Source: JANYCO01 sp964437245 (GTDB taxonomy: Bacteria; Bacteroidota; Bacteroidia; Cytophagales; Cytophagaceae). From it: a stretch of 37,243 nt of DNA. The notes below the pieces were generated by a model. The model was not told the DNA's origin, did no database searches, and saw nothing but the letters and a program-made list of their open reading frames with translations. Each line of letters starts with the position of its first letter. The stretch's first letter is position 1. The position numbers and the translations under genes were made by a program. The stretch is from NCBI GenBank assembly GCA_964437245.1, contig CAYTGJ010000026.1:1-37243 (forward strand). The letters run 5' to 3'. Of this stretch, positions 16,565-24,654 are shown in pieces.

Positions 16565-16607
16565 GAATATGCTCTTTAACGATTATTACTATTTAAAGAG
16601 CATATTC
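16565..16607 (+). terminator. Terminator hairpin after the glycoside hydrolase operon
   Basis: A perfect 15-bp stem (GAATATGCTCTTTAA at 16565-16579 against TTAAAGAGCATATTC at 16593-16607) with a 13-base loop, 50 bases after the GH39 stop. There is no clear T-tract. The rest of the 198-base gap to the DsbA gene holds no ORF. Confidence 0.7.
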
Positions 16608-16713
16608 AGGAAATTATTTATACGGCAGAATTATCTGACTGCACCAACTTGACAATCTTTGGTCTGACCAGTTTACAGTCTGGCGCTGTACCATGATACA
16701 CGCTGCGGTTCGC

Positions 16714-17490
16714 TTAGTTTGTTTTGGTGTTTTCCTTTTTCCACTCGTTGAAAGCTTTCTCAAGTGTTTTTAAAAAAGTACTGCTTTCCTGGGCCCCTGA
16801 TACCGTATGTTTTTTATTGAAGAGAAAAAAAGGGACTCCCCGCAGACCTGCTTGCCGTCCTTCGTCAATATCGGCTTTTACATTTTCCGCATAGCGCCCG
16901 TTTTCAAGCGCTGTCCGTAGTGCTGTCGTATCTAATCCTATCTCTGAGCCTAACTGAAGAAGAGTCGGATAATCGTCTATGTTTTTTCCGTCGGTAAAAT
17001 AAGACCGGAAGAGAAGTTCTTCTGCTTCGTTCTGTTTGCCGTATTCTTTGGCAAAATGAGTAAAACGGTGCGCGTTGAATGAATTGGCTACTACGGATTT
17101 GTCAAAGTTATAGACCAGCCCGGATTGCCTGGCCGCTATAGTTACCTGTTCGTTCATTTTGGTAGCTTGGTCCAGGCTTATCCCCTTATGTTCTGCCAGA
17201 AACTGGTGTATATTTTTCCCCGGTTGTGTTTTCAGACCGGGTGCAAGCTGAAAGCTTCTCCATACGATCTCTACCTGATCCCGGTGAGGAAATTTCTCCA
17301 GGGCCGCTTCAAAATTTCGTTTGCCCATGTAACAGAACGGACACATTACATCACTCCATATTTCTATTTTCATTTTAGCGTTGGATGCGGTAGCTCCTTT
17401 TTGACTGGTATCTTGACTGTGTGCACCCAGAAAACTCACCAGGAGGACAAGCGTAAAACAATATTTTTTTAAATAACAGGATGGTTTCAT
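16714..17490 (-). CDS. DsbA/FrnE-like thioredoxin-fold oxidoreductase with signal peptide
   Basis: I take the ATG at 17490 as start because it opens a proper signal peptide (MKPSCYLKKYCFTLVLLVSFLGAHSQ). The longer frame from 17541 adds 17 charged residues that would hide it. The 258-residue protein has a linker and then a DsbA-family thioredoxin fold starting KIEIWSDVMCPFCYMGKRNF, with redox pair C50-x2-C53. It has the long helical insertion of the FrnE/2-hydroxychromene-isomerase-like group (about 110-190), and the cis-proline loop RGVPFFLFN near the end. FrnE-type proteins are usually cytoplasmic, so the signal sequence implies a periplasmic thiol oxidase or isomerase. It is transcribed alone, convergent to the GH operon. 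The natural substrate is unknown. Confidence 0.87.
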   Translation of the reverse strand: MKPSCYLKKYCFTLVLLVSFLGAHSQDTSQKGATASNAKMKIEIWSDVMCPFCYMGKRNFEAALEKFPHRDQVEIVWRSFQLAPGLKTQPGKNIHQFLAEHKGISLDQATKMNEQVTIAARQSGLVYNFDKSVVANSFNAHRFTHFAKEYGKQNEAEELLFRSYFTDGKNIDDYPTLLQLGSEIGLDTTALRTALENGRYAENVKADIDEGRQAGLRGVPFFLFNKKHTVSGAQESSTFLKTLEKAFNEWKKENTKTN

Positions 17491-17625
17491 ACATTCGTGT
17501 TTTCTGTGATCAGAACCTTTTTCTCTCTCCTCAGGCAACAATTTGTATAGCTTCTGAAAAGGTATTCACACCATGAATATAAGCAAAAACGAACAATGAT
17601 CCTCTTTCTGAGAACGTATTTAATT

Positions 17626-17665
17626 CTGGCTGGTCTCACAGTCTGGCTTGGTCCCCCGACCAGAC
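17626..17665. repeat. GGTC-CCCC-GACC hairpin repeat, copy B
   Basis: CTGGCTGGTC (17626-17635), then GTCTGG (17641-17646), then GGTC-CCCC-GACCAGAC (17650-17665). It shares the 14-base core and the adjoining 10-mer with copy A near 7388. GTCTGG pairs with CCAGAC, giving alternative hairpins. It lies between the outer-membrane barrel gene and the DsbA gene, on the path of leftward transcription. Confidence 0.5.
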
Positions 17666-17747
17666 AGGAGTACATTAAACTGTTTCCCGGTTGATTTTTA
17701 ATCGGGGGGAAAATGATCGGATCTCTTTCCCCGCCTCTGAATTATTA

Positions 17748-18512
17748 TTACAGGGATTGACGGTTTGAATTTTTCTTTTGAAATTTCGTTGTCACAAACC
17801 GGGCTCCGATACTTCCCCAGAAAGGCATCTGGTTCTTACCGGCGATGCCTTGCCCGATCGTGGCATCTATCTGGATAAGTTCACTGATAAAATGCCGAAA
17901 TCCGGTCTGGTAGGCCAATCCTGTACCGGGGATGTAAGGATCTCCCGAAAATAGCTCTCCTACCCAATGGAGTCCTTTATAAGTTCTTATCTGAGTCCCA
18001 AACCCCCAGGTAGAAATGAATTGATTTTCATCGTTAATATATAAATAGTTTGCTCCGATATTTCCGTGGATCAAAACTCTTTCATTTTCTCCGAGACATT
18101 GGGAAATGATCAGAAACCCGAATGCTCCGTATCCTTGTGGTACAAATGCTCCTTTGCCTCCGGGCAGAAAGGTACCGGCTACGAGTCCTATTCCGGGAGG
18201 CTTGTTGGGTTCATAATTCCGGAGCAAAAATTTCCCCTGGATCAAAGGCATGGCATAGGAAAATTCGGTGTGCTCGTTTTTAGGTTTATCATATCCGAAC
18301 ACCGCTCCGGCCGTCACTTCCAGTCTTTTGGACGGACCATATGCCAGCATATGCCACTGTTGTCCTGAGAACCGGTCCAGACGAAACCAGGACTCCCACT
18401 GCGCCAGTCTGTAACCGACCACTCTTGCATCATCCGTAATAAATGGTCTGACGGCATACAATTGCGTAACAGTGATTGTCAGAAAAAAAAATAGTAAGAA
18501 GGAGTGTCTCAT
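17748..18512 (-). CDS. Outer-membrane beta-barrel protein, transporter-like
   Basis: 254 residues with a signal peptide (about 1-20, ending TQLYA) followed directly by RPFITDDARVVG, an opening seen in many uncharacterised barrel proteins labelled transporter. The remainder is alternating short beta segments rich in Gly, Tyr, Phe and Trp (LEVTAGAVFGY, GIGLVAGTFLPGG, VLIHGNIGANYLYI, GIGARF-like end), consistent with a small 10-12-stranded barrel. The C-terminal strand (WGSIGARFVTTKF) is followed by a short basic tail. No plug or enzyme domain is seen, and cargo is unknown. It has an exact -7-like box upstream on its strand, and the DsbA gene lies downstream across a gap that contains hairpin repeats. 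Confidence 0.72.
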   Translation of the reverse strand: MRHSFLLFFFLTITVTQLYAVRPFITDDARVVGYRLAQWESWFRLDRFSGQQWHMLAYGPSKRLEVTAGAVFGYDKPKNEHTEFSYAMPLIQGKFLLRNYEPNKPPGIGLVAGTFLPGGKGAFVPQGYGAFGFLIISQCLGENERVLIHGNIGANYLYINDENQFISTWGFGTQIRTYKGLHWVGELFSGDPYIPGTGLAYQTGFRHFISELIQIDATIGQGIAGKNQMPFWGSIGARFVTTKFQKKNSNRQSL

Positions 18513-18562
18513 AATGCTCTTAAATTTATGATTTTGTATCGTTGAATGATTGCCCCAGCCTG

Positions 18563-18570
18563 CAAAGATA
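18563..18570 (-). promoter_or_regulatory. Candidate -7 promoter box (TATCTTTG on the minus strand)
   Basis: CAAAGATA on the plus strand reads TATCTTTG on the minus strand, an exact TAnnTTTG match 50 bases upstream of the outer-membrane barrel gene. The -33 element is not clear. Confidence 0.4.
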
Positions 18571-18754
18571 AGGATTAGAAGGGATTCTGGTGACAGGTTT
18601 ACATAAAAATAATGTACGTCTCAATCTGCCAGACCAATGGTACCGTGGTTTTTAGTGGTGTCAGATTGCTTCGGAACAACTATTGGGAGAAGCCGGGAGA
18701 ATAATTTTTATTCTCTTCTTAATTTGTGTAGATTGAAGAATAAAGGATAATGAA

Positions 18755-19138
18755 ATGGAGTTGAACGAAAGAATAGAAAAATCAGAGACAAGGGTTTTTA
18801 AGACCGTATTCCCTAATACGACCAATCACTACGATACGTTGTTTGGCGGAACGGCGATGCAGATGATGGACGAAGTGGCATTTATCACAGCCACAAGGTT
18901 CAGCCGCCTAAGAATGGTGACCATGTCGAGCGATAAGATTGATTTTAAAAAACCGATCCCGGCAGGAACCCTGATCGAGCTGATCGGCAGAGTTGTAACG
19001 CTGGGAAATACCAGTCTGAAAGTAGAAGTAGAGATATACATAGAACAAATGTATTCGGATGAACGTGAAAAAGCGATTACGGGAACTTTTACGTTTGTAG
19101 CCATTGATGAGAATAAGAAGCCGGTACGGATCCTCTGA
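18755..19138 (+). CDS. Acyl-CoA thioesterase, hotdog fold (YciA-like)
   Basis: 127-residue cytoplasmic thioesterase that hydrolyses acyl-CoA to free acid and CoA. The single hotdog domain shows the acyl-CoA hydrolase signature: VFPNTTNHYDTLFGGTAMQMMDE with the central helix and catalytic acidic residue, then VTMSSDKIDFKKPIPAGTLIELIGRV, and a closing strand TGTFTFVAID. Length is that of a single-domain YciA-type enzyme, which normally works as a hexamer. No signal peptide. It is followed by the GAF histidine kinase 82 bases downstream in the same direction, with no visible terminator between, so the two may share a transcript. The physiological acyl chain is not predictable from sequence. Confidence 0.9.
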   Translation: MELNERIEKSETRVFKTVFPNTTNHYDTLFGGTAMQMMDEVAFITATRFSRLRMVTMSSDKIDFKKPIPAGTLIELIGRVVTLGNTSLKVEVEIYIEQMYSDEREKAITGTFTFVAIDENKKPVRIL

Positions 19139-19220
19139 GAACTGAAGGGACTTTCCGGGGCGGTAGGGAGGAAAATAGAAATAATGACGTATTAAGTGTG
19201 TTAACTTGAACACGGAGAAT

Positions 19221-20456
19221 ATGCAACCTATCAGTAAACAAGACCCAGGAATGTCCCGGTTGGATATTCTGGTAAATGCAGTACAGGAACTGTCTTTGGC
19301 CCGGCATCTTGACCAGGTGACAAAAATAGTAAGAACAGCAGCCAGAAAGCTGGCGGGAGCAGACGGAGCCACGTTTGTCCTGAAAGAAAAAGAGCTATGC
19401 TATTATGTAGACGAGGAGGCCATCGGTCCTTTGTGGAAAGGACAGCGTTTTCCCATGAATACCTGTATCAGTGGCTGGAGTATGATGAACCGCCGGCCGG
19501 CAGTGATCGAGGATATTTATCAGGATGACCGTATTCCTGTAGATGCTTACCGCCCTACTTTTGTTAAAAGCCTTCTGATGGTTCCGATCCGTACCATAGA
19601 TCCCATCGGGGCGATAGGAAGCTACTGGGCAGACTCTTACCACCCATCGGAAGAAGAGATAAAAATGCTGCAATCCCTGGCAGATATTACCGCCGTAACC
19701 CTGGAAAATGTACAGGTCTATCAGGAACTGGAACAACGGGTGCGGGACCGTACAGAAGAGTTGAGAATCGTCAACAAGGATCTTGAAGCTTTTTCCTATA
19801 CTATTTCCCACGACCTTCAGGCTCCTCTCAGGGCGATTAGTAATTACTTGTACTTGTTGAACGAGGACTATGCCGGAAAACTCCTGGACGAAGAGGCGAT
19901 GGAAATTACAGGACGGATGAAGGGGAATGTTTCCGAAATGAGAAATATGATCGAAGGGCTGCTTGAGTTCTTTAAAATGGGAAAGAAAGAGCTGACCGTA
20001 AAGCCAGTGGCAATGAAGCAGATGGTGGAAGAGGTTTGCAGCCGTCTCCGGGAATCAGAGTCCGGTAGAAAGTTAACGTTTCATATTCATGATCTTCCTG
20101 AGATATCTGGTGAAGCATCCCTGCTTCGCCAGGTATGGACGAACCTGCTCTCAAATGCTGTAAAATACAGCAGTAAGAAAGACGAAAGTATTATTGAGGT
20201 AGGAGCTGAGCGTCGGGAGGAAGACTATATTTTTTATGTAAAAGACAACGGAGACGGTTTTGATATGAAATACAGCGCTAAATTATTTAATGTATTTCAG
20301 CGTCTGCATCATAAAAATGATTTTGAAGGAACCGGAATAGGATTGGCGACTGTCCACAAAATTATCTCCAGGCATCAAGGGAAGGTATGGGCAGAAGGGA
20401 AAGTAAAAGAAGGAGCTGTTTTTTATTTTTCCCTGCCGGTACATCCGAAAGCATAA
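19221..20456 (+). CDS. GAF-domain sensor histidine kinase
   Basis: I choose the ATG at 19221, because a frame extension to 19206 would need a TTG start. The 411-residue cytoplasmic kinase has an N-terminal GAF domain (about 15-165) with the typical SGWSMMNRRPAVIEDIYQDDRIP and KSLLMVPI segments. A short coiled coil (LEQRVRDRTEELRIVNKDLE) leads to HisKA with the phospho-acceptor H197 in ISHDLQAPLRAI, and then a complete HATPase_c domain: N-box NLLSNAVKYSS, G1 DNGDGFD, G2 GTGIGLATV. There are no membrane segments, PAS or PHY domain, and the GAF has no obvious bilin-binding cysteine, so it is not a phytochrome. No response regulator is adjacent. Autophosphorylation is expected from the intact motifs; the signal is unknown. 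Confidence 0.9.
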   Translation: MQPISKQDPGMSRLDILVNAVQELSLARHLDQVTKIVRTAARKLAGADGATFVLKEKELCYYVDEEAIGPLWKGQRFPMNTCISGWSMMNRRPAVIEDIYQDDRIPVDAYRPTFVKSLLMVPIRTIDPIGAIGSYWADSYHPSEEEIKMLQSLADITAVTLENVQVYQELEQRVRDRTEELRIVNKDLEAFSYTISHDLQAPLRAISNYLYLLNEDYAGKLLDEEAMEITGRMKGNVSEMRNMIEGLLEFFKMGKKELTVKPVAMKQMVEEVCSRLRESESGRKLTFHIHDLPEISGEASLLRQVWTNLLSNAVKYSSKKDESIIEVGAERREEDYIFYVKDNGDGFDMKYSAKLFNVFQRLHHKNDFEGTGIGLATVHKIISRHQGKVWAEGKVKEGAVFYFSLPVHPKA

Positions 20457-20471
20457 ATATGCTGCTGAAAA

Positions 20472-21164
20472 TCAGGTGATCCTTTTGGTGTTAATAGAAA
20501 GAACCCATTCATTGTGCCGACATACCGGGCAGATGTGTGGGCCGGTGGCGAGAGACTGGGTATAGGCACAGCGGGCGCAACTGTATATATTCGATTCATG
20601 GATATAGATATTTTTTACGGAAAAAAGTTCTGGTATGATCGGTAATCCATAGTTGATCTCTTCTGTGTCGTAGTAGTAGATACTCATCTCTCCGGTAGTT
20701 TCCAGGTATGCCCTTCTTACCTGGCCTAGATGTTCAATATTCCGGACCCGGAGTTCTGTAAAAAATTCTTCCTGAGAGAGACTTTCCCGTTGAAATTTTT
20801 TATGAGAGAATTTTCCTTCGTCTACCAGGCATTCGGTTTCGCCTTCTACCAGTTTTTCAAACCAGGAACTTTTCCCGGTAAGCCAGGTAACGGCCCGGTA
20901 AATAAGCAGTACCATGATGAATACTCCTACGGCAGGGATGAGTCCTACATCTTCGTAAAACATGGGATCTCCGGCGGCAGAGCCTAAGGAGATGATGATC
21001 ACTGTCTCAAAGACAGAGAGCTGTTTGATCCCACGTTTCCCTGTGAGCTTCAGTACTATTAAAAGGGTGATGAACATGACTGTAGACCGGAAAGCTACTT
21101 CCAGTAAGAAGTGCAACGGCAAGCCGTTGAATAGTATCCTGTCCCAGTCAAATTGGTAGTTCAT
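20472..21164 (-). CDS. DUF421/YetF-like membrane protein with C-terminal zinc ribbon
   Basis: Inner-membrane protein of 230 residues from the ATG at 21164 (a longer frame would start at a TTG at 21185). Three hydrophobic segments lie at about 18-38, 44-64 and 70-95, with the DUF421 core motif LKLTGKRGIKQLSVFETVIIISLGSAAGDPM. The following cytoplasmic alpha/beta domain contains the usual DEGKFSHKKFQRESLSQEEFFTELR segment. Unlike plain YetF proteins it ends with a four-cysteine zinc ribbon: C196-x2-C199 and C212-x2-C215 (YSCARCAYT, ICPVCRHNEW). DUF421 proteins have been linked to stress and sporulation in Bacillus, but the molecular role is unknown. The gene follows the orphan 152-residue ORF by 29 bases and is convergent with the GAF kinase (15-base gap). 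Confidence 0.87.
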   Translation of the reverse strand: MNYQFDWDRILFNGLPLHFLLEVAFRSTVMFITLLIVLKLTGKRGIKQLSVFETVIIISLGSAAGDPMFYEDVGLIPAVGVFIMVLLIYRAVTWLTGKSSWFEKLVEGETECLVDEGKFSHKKFQRESLSQEEFFTELRVRNIEHLGQVRRAYLETTGEMSIYYYDTEEINYGLPIIPELFSVKNIYIHESNIYSCARCAYTQSLATGPHICPVCRHNEWVLSINTKRIT

Positions 21165-21193
21165 AGAGTATAGAAGGTTGTGCAATGCTTTGA

Positions 21194-21652
21194 TTATTCA
21201 TAATGATCGAAGGCTTCAATCGATTTTTTACTTTCAATTATTTTGCCGATCAGATCGAACGGAAGCTCAAGCTCGTGATTTATTTCTCCGCTGTTATTCA
21301 GCAACTCTATGTCCATGCAGGGGAAAAAGGTATTGTCCCGGTGTGTGATCAGCGGTTTTCTGCGCAGCAGTATATTCATCGGTTGTGTAGCCTGTATGGG
21401 TTTCCGGTCATTGTATCCGCAGCGGGGAGTATTTTCACTGTCGCAGGCGGAATGGGAAGGGGTGGTGAAATTCAACGAGTCTTTTATGAAAAGGAGAAAA
21501 GTGTCCAGTTCCTTTTCTGTAAAACAAACCCCATAAGATTCGGAGTTGTCTTCATTCTCAAATAATTTATACCATTCTACCTGAAAGATCTCTTTGGTGT
21601 GGGTTCCCTCGAAAAAACGGAAATGGGTCAGAAGGGTTTCTAGTTTGTACAT
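21194..21652 (-). CDS. Hypothetical protein, 152 residues
   Basis: I do not recognise this protein. It is soluble, acidic, with no signal peptide or membrane segment. The first third is helical and aromatic (YKLETLLTHFRFFEGTHTKEIFQ), a short cysteine-containing segment (SACDSENTPRCGYND) is central, and the C-terminal part (EINHELELPFDLIGKIIESKKSIEAFDHYE) may form an amphipathic helix pair. It is kept because it lies just upstream of, and co-directional with, the DUF421 gene (29 bases from the chosen start), has typical codon use, and the opposite-strand frames are shorter. It may be co-transcribed with DUF421. A palindromic region lies 56-112 bases upstream of its start. Confidence 0.6.
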   Translation of the reverse strand: MYKLETLLTHFRFFEGTHTKEIFQVEWYKLFENEDNSESYGVCFTEKELDTFLLFIKDSLNFTTPSHSACDSENTPRCGYNDRKPIQATQPMNILLRRKPLITHRDNTFFPCMDIELLNNSGEINHELELPFDLIGKIIESKKSIEAFDHYE

Positions 21653-21996
21653 ACTTGTATAGGTTAAAATTCTGTCTTTGATAAAAATGGTTACGGGCGT
21701 ATAAAAAATTCAGGTATGCTATAGTTGCTTGTCGCAACTCTTTTAAAACATAATATCCTGAATTTATATAGAACTGATCGTCAGTCTGGATCTTCTATAA
21801 AAATTCCGTTAACCTGTAAACTCTCAACAATATACCGGCAAATTAGTTCCGGGGTACTTGTTTAGAACTCCGGTACCAGAGGAGAGAAGGAGATTGCATA
21901 TAATTTTCTCCGAAAGATTGTAAAGGGATTCAGCAGCGATTGTTTATCTTTAGAATTCATCAATTCTTCTGACAAAAATATAATTGTCTCTGTTCT
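21653..21996. other. Divergent intergenic region with nested palindrome
   Basis: A 344-base gap. A nested inverted repeat spans 21706-21765: outer arms AAATTCAGG (21706-21714) and CCTGAATTT (21757-21765), inner arms AGTTGC (21723-21728) and GCAACT (21734-21739) with a 5-base loop. It lies in the leader of the minus-strand orphan gene and might be an operator or an RNA structure. Toward the FUSC gene, TATCTTTA (21945-21952) is a near match to the -7 consensus. No ORF. Confidence 0.4.
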
Positions 21997-22524
21997 ATGA
22001 CGCCGGACGAACCAATTAAAAATACAGAACCATTTAATTTTGAATTCATTATTAAAGCAGTGACACTGACTTCGGTCGTGATATTTACCTTTTTTGTGGG
22101 GTATGGTATTAGTCTCTGGCTTGGACTGACCGATAATTATGTGAGCGGAATGTGGTGTGCCGCCACAGCCATTGTGGTTTTTGACGAACTGCCTGATAAT
22201 TCCAGGAATTTGCTGAAAGACCGTTTGCTTGGAACTTTGCTCGGTACAGTAGTGGCTGCGGTATTTATTGCGTTGATAGGCCAGCTTGTCCTGTCGATCA
22301 TGATCGCACTGCTGATTGTGTGTAGTTGTATTATTTTGCTTAAGTGGGACGGTACTCTGAAAATAGCCTGTATCACGATCCTGATCGTGGGAGTGACCAC
22401 TCACGGATATTCCGATCTTGACATCGTTTTTTTTGCAGGACTTCGTTTTCTCGAATGTATGATTGGAGGTACGATCTCTTTTCTGGCGACAGTGGTCATT
22501 GACAGGATCAAAAATAAATTATAA
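21997..22524 (+). CDS. FUSC/aromatic-acid-exporter-like small membrane protein
   Basis: 175-residue inner-membrane protein with about five or six hydrophobic helices. The order of segments (SLWLGLTDNYVSGMWCAATAIVVFDEL, then KDRLLGTLLGTVVAAVFIALIG, then further helices ending TISFLATVVIDRI) matches the membrane half of the FUSC/ArAE family, in which the motif R-x2-GT-x2-G recurs between helices. The large cytoplasmic domain found in full-size aromatic acid exporters is absent, so this is a short, membrane-only version that probably functions as an oligomer. The substrate cannot be inferred. It is a single-gene unit. Other possibilities are a general fusaric acid resistance-like protein without efflux function. 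Confidence 0.72.
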   Translation: MTPDEPIKNTEPFNFEFIIKAVTLTSVVIFTFFVGYGISLWLGLTDNYVSGMWCAATAIVVFDELPDNSRNLLKDRLLGTLLGTVVAAVFIALIGQLVLSIMIALLIVCSCIILLKWDGTLKIACITILIVGVTTHGYSDLDIVFFAGLRFLECMIGGTISFLATVVIDRIKNKL

Positions 22525-22962
22525 CGAGTATAACCGGTTGAGTGATAGACTTGTTTTTATACACTATAAAAACTTCCTATGGATTTGAATTATGAATGCT
22601 AAAGAATAAAAAATGCAGGAAGTTAATAGACAGGATTTTAGTATAAACAGGACAGAAAGAAATAACTGCTAGGGTAGAGGAAGAAAAGTAAACATGAAAA
22701 AACCGGAGAATGAAAACACTCCGGGAGACTGGTTTTAGTAGGCTTTGACAATTAATTGGTTAGTCATTTTTTTACTTTTAAAATGTTTCAGGGAAATGGG
22801 AATTGTATAAATGATTTTCAAAGTTGTGTAATGTTTCCCTTTAGGTTCGATCCCATCTTTGTACCTGTTAAATTTAAAATGTTATTAAAAAAACACCGGT
22901 TTGTGAAGTAGAAATTGAGGATAAATTACTATTTTTTGAACCTGAAATTAAACTTACTTTAG
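22525..22962. other. Intergenic region upstream of outer-membrane barrel
   Basis: A 438-base AT-rich gap. It holds a small hairpin CCGGAG / CTCCGG (22703-22708 / 22719-22724) with flanking AAAACC/GGTTTT, a promoter-like stretch CCCATCTTTGTACC around 22851-22865 that resembles the one upstream of the stress operon at 27051-27065, and TATTTTTTG (22930-22938), one base too long for the -7 consensus, 24 bases before the gene start. A 14-codon frame at 22694-22738 is too short to support. Confidence 0.4.
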
Positions 22963-23628
22963 ATGATGAAAAGAATATGTTATTTTTTGGTTGCATTTTC
23001 TGTGTTAGCAATGCAATCTGTGAAGGCTCAGGATGCGGCTACTACCAAAGGGGATTTTATCCTGGATGTTGGTGTCGGATTTTTTGGAGATTATCGTGGT
23101 TTTAACGCCGGTCGGTACAGCAGTACCTATACCTGGAGTTATAATAATGCAACGAGCAGAATTCAGGTTCCTACGTTATCGGTCTCTTTGCAAAAAGCGT
23201 TTTGGAATGATATCACGATCGGAGGGCAATTTGCAATGAATGTTTTTGCAAGCAAACACGATCTTTATCAGACAGACGGTTATTATCAGCATTCCAATTA
23301 TTCCATGGTCAATTTGTTCTTTTTGGGAAGAGGAGAATACCATTTCAATCGTTTGATCGGTTGGGGACCTAAATACGATTTGTATGCGGGTGCCTTAGTA
23401 GGTGTAAGAACCTCCCTGTCGAGCGAAACCCAGATCTATGAAGGATGGGGAACTGGTCAGCCTGGTACCTGGAGAAGAGATTATCCTGACAAAAGAACGA
23501 CTTCTGTAGGTCCTGACGGAGGGATATTCGGTGGAATCCGCTATTATTTTACCGGCAATATGTCAGTGTATGCCGAAGCAGGAGTAGGCATCACGTTCTT
23601 TAGAACAGGTCTTGCCTGGAGGTTATAA
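22963..23628 (+). CDS. Outer-membrane beta-barrel protein
   Basis: 221 residues beginning with two ATG codons. A signal peptide (about 1-23, ending SVKAQ) precedes an eight-to-ten-stranded barrel of the OmpA/OmpX-like porin-family type common in Bacteroidota. Alternating strands are visible, e.g. GDFILDVGVGFFGDY, FNAGRYSSTYTW, ISVSLQKAFW-like segments, YDLYAGALVGVRTSL, GIFGGIRYYFTGNMSVYAEAGVGITFFRTGLAWRL. The last strand ends in leucine after aromatic residues, suitable for BAM recognition. There is no OmpA peptidoglycan-binding domain. Function is unknown. A hairpin terminator follows. The exact start (first or second ATG) is immaterial. Confidence 0.82.
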   Translation: MMKRICYFLVAFSVLAMQSVKAQDAATTKGDFILDVGVGFFGDYRGFNAGRYSSTYTWSYNNATSRIQVPTLSVSLQKAFWNDITIGGQFAMNVFASKHDLYQTDGYYQHSNYSMVNLFFLGRGEYHFNRLIGWGPKYDLYAGALVGVRTSLSSETQIYEGWGTGQPGTWRRDYPDKRTTSVGPDGGIFGGIRYYFTGNMSVYAEAGVGITFFRTGLAWRL

Positions 23629-24050
23629 TTTTCTTACAAAATATATTACAGGAGAGCATATTTATTTTTTAGTCGGTTGTCAAAATACTATCAAAATATT
23701 GCTCTCCTGTTTATTTTAACCGGATATAAGCGACAAAAATAATGGGTCCGGTCAAAATATGGAATATCTCCTGTCCCTCTCCTAAGAGTTTTGTGGCGAC
23801 AGGTGTTTCGTCTGTATCTTATCAGTTATGAAGGAACGATTCTTACCGTAGTTATACGGATGCTGATCGTTGCTGTAAACTCAGGGAAAGTGCGGAGCAA
23901 AATTAAATAAAAACAACAATCTCAGAATTGTTTATTACTACATTATAATGTATATTAAACTTGAAAAAATACATGGAATTGGAGTGATAGAAACAATGGA
24001 GAGGATGAGTTTACTTTAGTTATCTTATAGTTAGTTGATCAATTAAGAAG
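23629..24050. other. Intergenic region between barrel and AraC-type regulator
   Basis: A 422-base gap. Its left part is the terminator at 23648-23717. The remainder has a short inverted repeat CCTGTC / GACAGG (23770-23775 / 23798-23803) and AT-rich DNA leading to the regulator. A 23-codon frame at 23948-24019 has no support. No exact -7 box was found. Confidence 0.4.
23648..23717 (+). terminator. Terminator with long stem after the outer-membrane barrel gene
   Basis: ACAGGAGAGCA (23648-23658) pairs perfectly with TGCTCTCCTGT (23700-23710). The stem may continue inward by ATATTT/AAAATAT, and the run TTTATTTT follows the right arm. Confidence 0.7.
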
Positions 24051-24614
24051 ATGAAACTTTACATTAAATACAATATCAATGCCCTTTGTAAAAAAGTCCT
24101 GGAAGAACAATTAGATAAACTGGGACTGGATTATTCTGTAAGCGGTTTTGGCGAAGTAGACATCAAAGAAAATGTCCCTAACGACAAAATAAAAGAGCTT
24201 AGCAGCGGGCTTAATGAATATGGGATTGAGATAGTGGAAAGTCATAAGAGTATTCTGGTCCAGAAAATAAAAGATGCGATTACTGAAATGGTATACATGG
24301 AAGAAAAACTTCCGACCTCCAAGATTTCCTCGTATCTCGCCGATAAAATCGGACATAGTTACGGGTACATTTATAACCTTTTTTCAGAAGTAACCTATAC
24401 TTCTATCGGTAACTATATAATTCTTCAGAAGACAGAGCGGGCCAAACAGCTTATGACTACTACCGAACTAACGTTTACCGAAATTGCCTGGAAGCTTAAC
24501 TACAGCAGCGTGGCACATTTCAGCAATCAGTTCAAAAATGCAACAGGAATTACTCCTACGGCTTTTCAGCGTATTATGAATAAGAGAAGAAATCCTACGC
24601 AGACGGAGAATTAA
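24051..24614 (+). CDS. Small AraC-family regulator with N-terminal HMA-like domain
   Basis: 187 residues in two parts. Residues 1-75 (MKLYIKYNINALCKKVLEEQLDKLGLDYSV) form a small alpha/beta domain of a type seen in Bacteroidota regulators next to receiver proteins. It resembles an HMA fold, though the metal-binding CxxC is absent. Residues about 80-187 are an AraC double HTH: KISSYLADKIGHSYGYIYNLF, then LTFTEIAWKLNYSSVAHFSNQFKNATGITPTAF, a complete signature. No ligand domain of the usual cupin type is present. Together with the receiver (40 bases downstream) and CHASE3 kinase (17 bases further) it forms a three-gene signalling operon. It may be the output of that kinase only indirectly, because it has no receiver domain of its own. 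Confidence 0.87.
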   Translation: MKLYIKYNINALCKKVLEEQLDKLGLDYSVSGFGEVDIKENVPNDKIKELSSGLNEYGIEIVESHKSILVQKIKDAITEMVYMEEKLPTSKISSYLADKIGHSYGYIYNLFSEVTYTSIGNYIILQKTERAKQLMTTTELTFTEIAWKLNYSSVAHFSNQFKNATGITPTAFQRIMNKRRNPTQTEN

Positions 24615-24654
24615 ATAACAGACGTTACTAAACCATTCACTAAAAGAAATTGAT

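Noticed and set aside
19206..19220. TTG at 19206 as start of the GAF kinase
   Set aside because: An ATG lies 15 bases downstream with a purine-rich stretch before it, and the extra five residues add nothing to the GAF domain.
22694..22738. 14-codon frame MKKPENENTPGDWF preceded by a purine-rich stretch
   Set aside because: Too short to support from sequence alone. It overlaps the CCGGAG/CTCCGG hairpin, and such frames arise by chance in AT-rich gaps.
23948..24019. 23-codon frame upstream of the small AraC regulator
   Set aside because: No family resemblance, weak start context, length within chance expectation.
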